A DNA stretch of 64,000 nucleotides from the NCBI RefSeq assembly GCF_047495875.1, contig NC_092461.1, positions 46,207,601 through 46,271,600 of the forward strand, in the 5' to 3' direction. Shown here piece after piece: positions 56,991-64,000 of this stretch. The position numbers and the translations under genes were made by a program. The notes beneath the pieces were generated by a model that did not search any database, was not told the origin of the DNA, and saw only the letters and a program-made list of their open reading frames with translations. This stretch comes from Pithys albifrons albifrons (taxonomy: Eukaryota; Chordata; Aves; Passeriformes; Thamnophilidae). Numbering within the stretch: the stretch's first letter is position 1; the number at the start of each line of letters is the position of its first letter.

Positions 56991-59900
56991 GGAGTTGTTG
57001 AAAATTACTCTAGTGTAATCCTGACACCCAAGGACTGGGAGGTTCAGCCAAGACCTATGTTTGGGTGCAGAGCAGATTGGAGCAGTAAAGGATCTGACCC
57101 AGTACATTTATGGTGAGAAGTCAGACATAGTAGAGCAGCACAAGCAGAGAAGTAAGGTTACTTTTTCTTATATACCTTTGCCAGATGGATAAAATTCTGG
57201 GGTTTTTTCAAGCCCTTATCATTTTTATGTAATTGCCAAGAAGCAATTAAGTCACAGCTTGGTGACAATGCCTGGTCATTTTTTAAAAAAAGCATGCTAC
57301 CTTAGCAAGTTTGTTAAGTGACACCCTTATTCCCATACACACAGTAGATGCAAAGGCCATGGAAAATAACAATAACAAAGAAAAGCTACCTTTACCTAAT
57401 ACATACTACAAAACAGGAAATATAGTATACAAACAAACAGTTTAGAAACCCCAGGACTTAAAATAAAAAACCCACAAAATATGTCTGAAAATAGGCATTG
57501 ATATGAGAAGGTGAGAATTTGTGGCTCCAGGCCTCAAAACCCATTGCTTGGACAGGTGACCTTGAGATGAAGCAGTAGCAAGAACATTGATGTGGACTGT
57601 GGGTTGTGCACATTTATGACATCATTTAACATTTCAAGAAACAGAGCTGCTTTAGCCAATTTCAAACAGTTCTTGTGAATCTTATTGTCACTTCACACTC
57701 ACAAAACTGAACAATACAAAGACACAAGTCCTAAAACAGTTGTTTTTTGTTTTTGTTTCTTTGTAATCCATAAACCCTGGATATGTCAGTCCACAATTTC
57801 TGTGGGAAGAGCAACCAGTATCTCAAACTAGTTGTGTATTTCTTTATGCATCAGGAGAAGCATACAGTGGCTAGCCATGTCAAAATAAGGCAGAGCTGAG
57901 ATAATTCCAGCCTTGTGCTACCTGTCCTTTGCACAGCTTGGTGGAAAACATCAAAATGGACAAGTTGTGCTAAGGGCGTACACAGCCTGATGTTGTACAG
58001 ATTTTAAAGATATTTCCTCATGACTGGCCATTCTTTGTTGTTCTTCTTGGTCATGATCCTGTTTCTACACAGACTGGATCCAAAGTGCAAACTATAAGGG
58101 AATTTTCCTCATTGATTCAAGCAGACATCAGATCAGATTCTCACTGTGCAAAGAGACAGACGTCCTATCCTATTATTCTTAAGCATCAGAAATATTTTGT
58201 TTCTAATTGGACTACTCCTACAATACATCATTCTCATAAATTCTCTTATGTTGCCACTACAATAATATGCAGTCACAGTTTGTTTCCCCATATTTTGCTC
58301 TCTGATAGCCATTAAAAAACCTAGAACAGTTTTTCAGAGATCTTCTCTAGGAAGCCAAACCCCATTGAGTCAGAGCACTGTAAATTTTGACGAGGGTAAT
58401 TGATTTTCATGAAGATACAAAGAAGGCATTAATGTATGCTGCTTTTTGTACACTGTCAATGATTACGCATGAACGATCTTTAAAAATGAATTGTTTATTC
58501 TGAGCTTTTTGCTTTCCACATAGTGAACTCCCTCTGAGAGAGGTCAAATAACCTCCTTGACAACATAGCATTAGTGGTCTGATCATTCTGTCACCACTGA
58601 AATTATGTTAAATAGTGAAATACATACAGCTCTGTGGATTTTCTAAGTACCTGTTACACACTGAGAATTGCATTCTCTGCAATTTGTATGGGCATGAAGA
58701 CAGTGTGTTCCAGTAGCTTTAATCTTGTTTCACAAGACATCTTCATAACAGCAGACCCACGAAATCCAGGGGCTTTAAGGCAGCATATTCAAGGCTGAAA
58801 CAGAACTCAACGTAAACAGAGATAAATCAGTTTTAGGCATCACATCTCTTATCTTGCAAAAATATAAGTGCAGCACCTATCTGTTAGATTTCCCCTCTCC
58901 TTTCTGGTGGTGATACAGATCAAGGACATCTCACTTGGCCCTGCAGAGCACTTACAATGAATAAGTTGATTTGAGAAAAGGCACTGCCTCTTTCATTCAG
59001 TTTTCTGAGCCCCCAGACATAAGACATAGCTATCTTCCTTTACATCAGGATTTTATGATGTTTGAAGTTATAGAAAAACCTGAAAGCATTCCTATTTAAA
59101 CATTGTTTGAACACCAGAAAAACAGCAGCTAAAATCTGTGGGAGCTACCAGAAGGATTCAAAATAAAAATGAACTCTGTGTAGATGTGGAACTGGACACA
59201 GTTACTGTTGCATCACTTTATTTACCCAACTGAATATGCTATCCCAGAGGCCCCACCAGCAACATGGATGGGCTCAGCCTTGGCCAGGGGAGGGTCCGTC
59301 TTGGAGCCCATGGGCATTAGCTCTGTCAAACACAGGGGAAGCTTCCCACACCTTATCACAAAAGGCACTCTTGCAGCTTTCCTGTTACCAAACCCTTGAC
59401 ATATAAACCTAATACACTAACTGTAAATGTCATTGTTGCTTGGGAAAAGGGATAAACCTGGATGAAGTGCTTTCAGCAGGTAATGACTGCACCAAAAGTG
59501 TTTCCAGAACACACTAGAAATTTCTCCATGGCATGTCTGAAATATTTGCAAAGGCTTCAGCTTCATTTTCCTGACAAAAATAAACACCAGAATAATAGGA
59601 GACTCAAAACTTATTTAGCAAGCCGGTTACAGTACACACATCATTCATTTCACAGAATAAATTATCTGAGAAGGGTAATTTATGATGGAAGTGAGGAAAT
59701 TATTCCAGAGGAACTTAAATGGCTACTAAAAATCCTCAGTGAAGTCTATTTCATGCTGCTTATCATGCAACACAAGTGCATTAGGACAGCGCTTTGGATA
59801 CAAAATGTAGGTATTAGAATAAATTGAAAGTAACTCCATAGAAGTCTCCAGAATATAATTTGCAGATTTTCTCTCATCTGTCTACACTAACATCTCCTAT

Positions 59901-61660
59901 CTAGGAAAAGTGAGGTGACTCACTCAAATAAAATACAGAAAAGACAAAAATCAAGATCAAGGCAAAGTAAAGATTCTACAGCATGACTTTGCACTGAAGA
60001 TTTCAGTCCAAAAATGCAGGAGAGGAAAGAAGCAGAGCTGTTGAACAGATAACAGTTCCGATATCTAGGCAAAAAACCCCCACGCAAACCACAAAACAAA
60101 GTTTCATGGTATTACAGAAAAAAATCAAACAAACAAAACAGGAGTAGGAAGAAAGCCCTGGAGTCAAGAGCCATGCTTTATAGGAAAGAGAAACAGAAAT
60201 GTTTTATCAGCCTCAAGTCAATGAAGATGTTACTGTGCAGAATGAGTAACAAATTAAGAGATGCCTTTCTAAAATTCCTCTTTTTTTTTTTTTTGGGGGG
60301 GGGGGGGGGGGGAGCATAGCCTGCCAGAAAAATAAGCAACTTATGAAAATTTCATCAGAAGCTGTTGGGACTTTTTTTACTGTGTATGAAAGGTGTTTGA
60401 AAACACTTGCAACACACCTATTAGTCAAAAAATTCTTACTTCTTCTAAGCAAAAAAAAAAAAAGCAAAAATGGAAGATGTGCTGGAAGATAGTGACCAGG
60501 GTTCAGCCTTCTCACAGCGATATGACACCCAGGGAGAGTGACCCATCAGCTTTCTGCTTACTGCCTCTTCTTAGCTCACTAACTATAACACTAGATACTA
60601 CCATTTCCCTAAAACCCAAATATTTCAGCTGCTCCTCTGACTTTGAGGAGAAGTGGGTTCTACTGTCAAAAGTCTAGTTAGGAGGTGAAATATTAATAAC
60701 AAAAGAAAGTAACAAGAAGAATGTCTAAATTTTTACCTGGAGTTAAACAATATTTTTGGTGTAGTTCTATAATGTATTACCCCTTAAAAAAGGGAAACAG
60801 CTTCTTCTTGCTCTAGTAGGAGGTGTAGTTTCTGTATCCAAACCTAATGGTGTTCCGCTCTCACGAGCTATCGATGAAACACATTGATCCTGACCTCGTA
60901 AGGATCAGAAAGCCTTTAAGTAGAGTTAGTGCTGACAGTTCTTAGTATGTTGTTTTCCTAAAACAGAATAAATATCTTTTGGTCTAAAAGTGCAACAGTA
61001 TCAGACTTGTTGTTTATGCATCAAAAAACCTCAGATAAATAAAATATATCTCAAAGAAAAATATGAATGAGACAAAATTTTCAAAGGAGAATAAGGAATA
61101 ACACATTATTTTAAGCTAATGTTGATATTTTTCCATGTGATGTGTCAGTTTGATGCAAGAATTGAAGCAATGACTTTCTCAACCATTTGCAGAAAACAAA
61201 ACAGTTTTATATGTAGCTTCTGCACTGATTTCCTCCAGAGAGGAAGTGTCTTGTGGAAGACTTGAAATTTGCTCAAAAACTGTGAACTAGATCTCTTTTG
61301 TTGTGTTTTGTTGTTATTGTTCTTGTTTTAATTCATGTTTTTAGAAAACTGAACTACAGAATTTCTTTTTAAACTGAACAGTATTAAAAAACATTTATAA
61401 GACAGGTTTGAAAGGAATGGAAAGAGTGGTTCCACTTGCGGCAGTTCCTGTAACCAGGGAAATCACTCAAGCTGTGAGACCTGAAGTTGGCAAAAAGATG
61501 AAGCCTTTGTGGGTGTAAACACATTGTTACCTTGTAACATCATACTTTCCTGGAAATAATTGTACAAATCAATGTATTTCATGAAAATGAGAACTATTTG
61601 TTTGTTTATGCAATCACTTGTTTGATTCTTCCTCCCTTTATATGTACATACTTTTCTCCA
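56991..61660. other. Intergenic, no gene recognised
   Basis: No supported gene or repeat apart from the T/G homopolymer tract at 60281-60312. Open frames at 59462-59827 and 60393-60677 have no recognisable domain. Confidence 0.55.
60281..60312 (+). repeat. T14-G18 homopolymer junction
   Basis: Fourteen T followed by eighteen G. Lengths of such runs are often unreliable in assemblies. Confidence 0.9.
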
Positions 61661-61756
61661 AGAATTGAATAGAATAGTTTGAGTTGGAAGAGACCTTTAA
61701 AGGCCATCTAGTCCAAACCTCCTACCATTAGCAGGGACATCTTCAGCTAGATAGAT
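61661..61756 (-). mobile_element. CR1 LINE 3' end fragment, minus orientation
   Basis: AGAATTGAATAGAATAGTTT, then GAGTTGGAAGAGACCTTTAA and CATCTAGTCCAAACCTCCTA, is the complement of a CR1 3' terminus. About 95 bases. Confidence 0.8.
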
Positions 61757-63515
61757 AGTTCTTGACTCTGGACTTTGATTCACCACATTTGAAGTACATT
61801 AAAAAAAAAAAGGAAACAAATCCCAAACGAATAAAAAGTTAGATTTTTACTTCCCTTTCCACCTGCTACCCTCAGGAATTTTCTCATATTTTTATTGCTT
61901 AACTTCAGTCCAGGTGCCTTGATGTTACTCTAGTTCATAGTAAGGGTTAAATGATTCTGCTTTTGTTAAAGATGGTGACTTATCCTAGCAACACTTGTTC
62001 AGCAGATTTACTGACTTAGAGAATATATGCATGTTCTGGTGTGAAAATAATACACGATTCCCAGTGCTCTGAGACAGTTCACTTTCACCTCAGAGATCCT
62101 GAGCTGGGTGACAGGTTTGTAGAAAATCCAGCACCTTGCCCAGCCCTGTCTGCTAGGAGTGCTGTAAAATCAAGTGGAATAAAAAAAGATGCAGAGGGGA
62201 AAATCACCAGTGAAAATGGAATGATAAAAGACTTCAGAAGACAAAGGTGTATCAAAGCTGCATGTGTTTCTGGGTCCCTGAAAAGGGGATCTAACACAGC
62301 TGTGTCCCTGCTCATCTTGGAGCTTGGCTAATGTGGGCAGTAAACTGATTTCTCCATGGAGCAGCGGCCCTTCATCCCCAGGTGGGTCACTCTGTCTTGT
62401 CTTCCCTCTGTGCATCTGAGCCAGGGCAGCACAGCACAGAGGTATGCTTACTCCATTTTAGATACAGCACCCAAATGCAAAGCCTCTGTCACTGATTTGA
62501 CTGTCAACACTGCTGAAATCTCCCCCACCTTGGATGATAGTTGTCACATCCTCCCATCCGTTATTTCCTTTCTTTATTCTGATGTCAGGAAAAAACATTT
62601 TGTTTTGTGAAATGAGGAACATAACCCCTGCATGGGTCCTTCATGTTTATAATTAACCAAAAACCACAGGGCTTGCTAAACTTCTCCAGCCAGAAAAGTC
62701 AGACATCTCCTGTGGTGACAAATTTCAAGTACCTCAGCTTGGTCACATATATACAAGTACTAACTCATCAGCTTTCAAGTCAGTATCACAGGAAGCACTG
62801 AAAAATACATTGGAGAGGAGGAAAAAGTAGGAGGAAAAAAATGGCAAAAAAATTTTCTCAAATAAATTGTGCTTTCCTTCCACTCTTACTATGCTCTCTC
62901 ATATGCCTCAAAAGAGACTGTGAACTATGGTTTTAAATCTTTAAACAGCTTTGACTACTTTAATTTTATTTTGTCTTAGTAAAATACTTCTGAAAATCCA
63001 ACAAAGTAATAGTTTCTTTTTTTCCATAAAGCATTACATTTTACAGTTAAGTCCCTGTTTTATATGCTACTGATTTTCACTCAGAAGAATAAGGCAGACA
63101 CATTCATCATAATGCTGTACTTCCCAGAAAAGAATAGCTGGGGGTGAAATACTTTCCTTGCTTTAAGGGGAGAATGGTGACAATTACAAAACCAGTATTT
63201 ATGATAATGTCTGACTACGACTGCTCAAAACTAAATCCCTTTACAAAATGCCAATAGAAAAGAATGATCTAGTAAAAATGATACTTCTGGTCCAAAACCT
63301 TATAATTTAAACACACTTGTTCATCATACTAAATTATCTAAAAAAGAGCATTTATGCCAGTCCTAGTTACAGTGGCTGGGACCAGTTTATCACTGTGTGG
63401 GTGTAACCCGAGATGTTTATTCTACACCCTCTCTGTCATTTCTGATGGATCATTTGCAGCAGCTGCCCAGGGCACATCTGACATCTCAGGCTACAAGCTG
63501 GGTGTTAAAGGATCC
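61757..63515. other. Intergenic, no gene recognised
   Basis: Nothing supported. Open frames of 80-95 codons at 62041-62610 show no recognisable domain. Confidence 0.5.
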
Positions 63516-64000
63516 TGTGAAACAAGGAAGTGTTTCTGCCTTCACACCAATGACTCAGGTGTGATAGCTCCCCTCCAGGGAGTTGTTAGCACCTTGACAC
63601 CCAGCCTGAGGGGGTCATGTCTGCTAATGGACCATTAACGATACCAACAATATCCCATGACTCACAGAGTTAGCTCACCCATTGTGGATCTCCCTGCCCT
63701 GCAGGGAGGTACTGGGCATTTCCACCTGAACCTGAGTGTATATAATCTTGGAGTTTGGGGACTTCTGGTACCACTCATTGGGTAGGACCAGAACCTCGAC
63801 ATAACTGCAACCATCATGCTCACCAATAGATTTTCCTTTCCTTTTACTTTGGACTCAGCAGAACCACATGGCACTCAGCACATGGGCTAACAAATACCAT
63901 TCTGTTCGTGCCCCAAGGTGCTGAGTTTTGCGTGTTAAAACCAATTTGTTTCTCTGCATCATTGTATTTATTGCAATCCTTTCAATAAATTCTGACTTGA
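63516..64000 (+). mobile_element. Retroviral LTR, truncated by the window edge
   Basis: From TGTGAAACAAGGAAGTG onward the sequence has LTR architecture: a moderately GC-rich U3, a TATA box TATATAA at 63739-63745 and an AATAAA signal at 63984-63989, about 240 bases later. It then runs off the window. The block content (for example CACTCATTGGGTAGGACCAG) is of a kind I associate with songbird LTRs. The left end is uncertain; a TGTAACCCG at about 63402 is an alternative start. Confidence 0.55.

Noticed and set aside
1..64000. CRISPR arrays, bacterial operons, riboswitches, tRNA genes
   Set aside because: The window is vertebrate nuclear DNA. No regularly spaced direct repeats, cloverleaf with A and B boxes, or bacterial signals were seen.

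Overview
The window reads as vertebrate nuclear DNA from a bird, probably a passerine or close relative. The evidence is large introns and long AT-rich gene-free stretches, several truncated CR1-type LINE fragments, and LTR elements of avian type. Two conserved genes lie tail to tail, as their human orthologues do. They are the 3' end of NUDCD1 on the plus strand (four terminal coding exons, 704-5874) and the whole coding region of TRHR, the thyrotropin-releasing hormone receptor, on the minus strand (exons 50536-51330 and 43765-44235). No other cellular protein-coding gene could be supported.

The roughly 38 kb between the two genes is intergenic and rich in mobile elements. It holds CR1 fragments in both orientations, a minus-strand LTR at about 13240-13825, a minus-strand 5S rRNA pseudogene at about 19444-19552, and a complete ERV-L-like (class III) endogenous retrovirus at 22249-28632. 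The provirus has two LTRs (691 and 690 bp) that differ at only two T-rich spots, a 5-bp target-site duplication (TATGT), a lysine-tRNA-type primer binding site, and intact gag and protease-RT-RNase H-integrase reading frames. It has no env. gag and pol share one frame and are separated by a single TAG followed by a strong predicted hairpin, which suggests expression by stop-codon readthrough. The provirus sits next to the 3' end and LTR of a different, older retrovirus (28638-29339). A solo LTR of the same family, more diverged and with its own 5-bp duplication (CAGTG), lies at 34195-34905.

The region upstream of TRHR (51400-64000) is gene-free as far as can be read. It contains two small CR1 remnants, a C-rich tract with G-quadruplex potential on the minus strand, a T14G18 tract, and part of another LTR running off the right edge. 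The most unusual elements are the young, coding-intact, env-less provirus with its readthrough-like gag-pol junction and a short membrane-type ORF overlapping the gag start, and a C-terminal extension of about 21 residues on TRHR.
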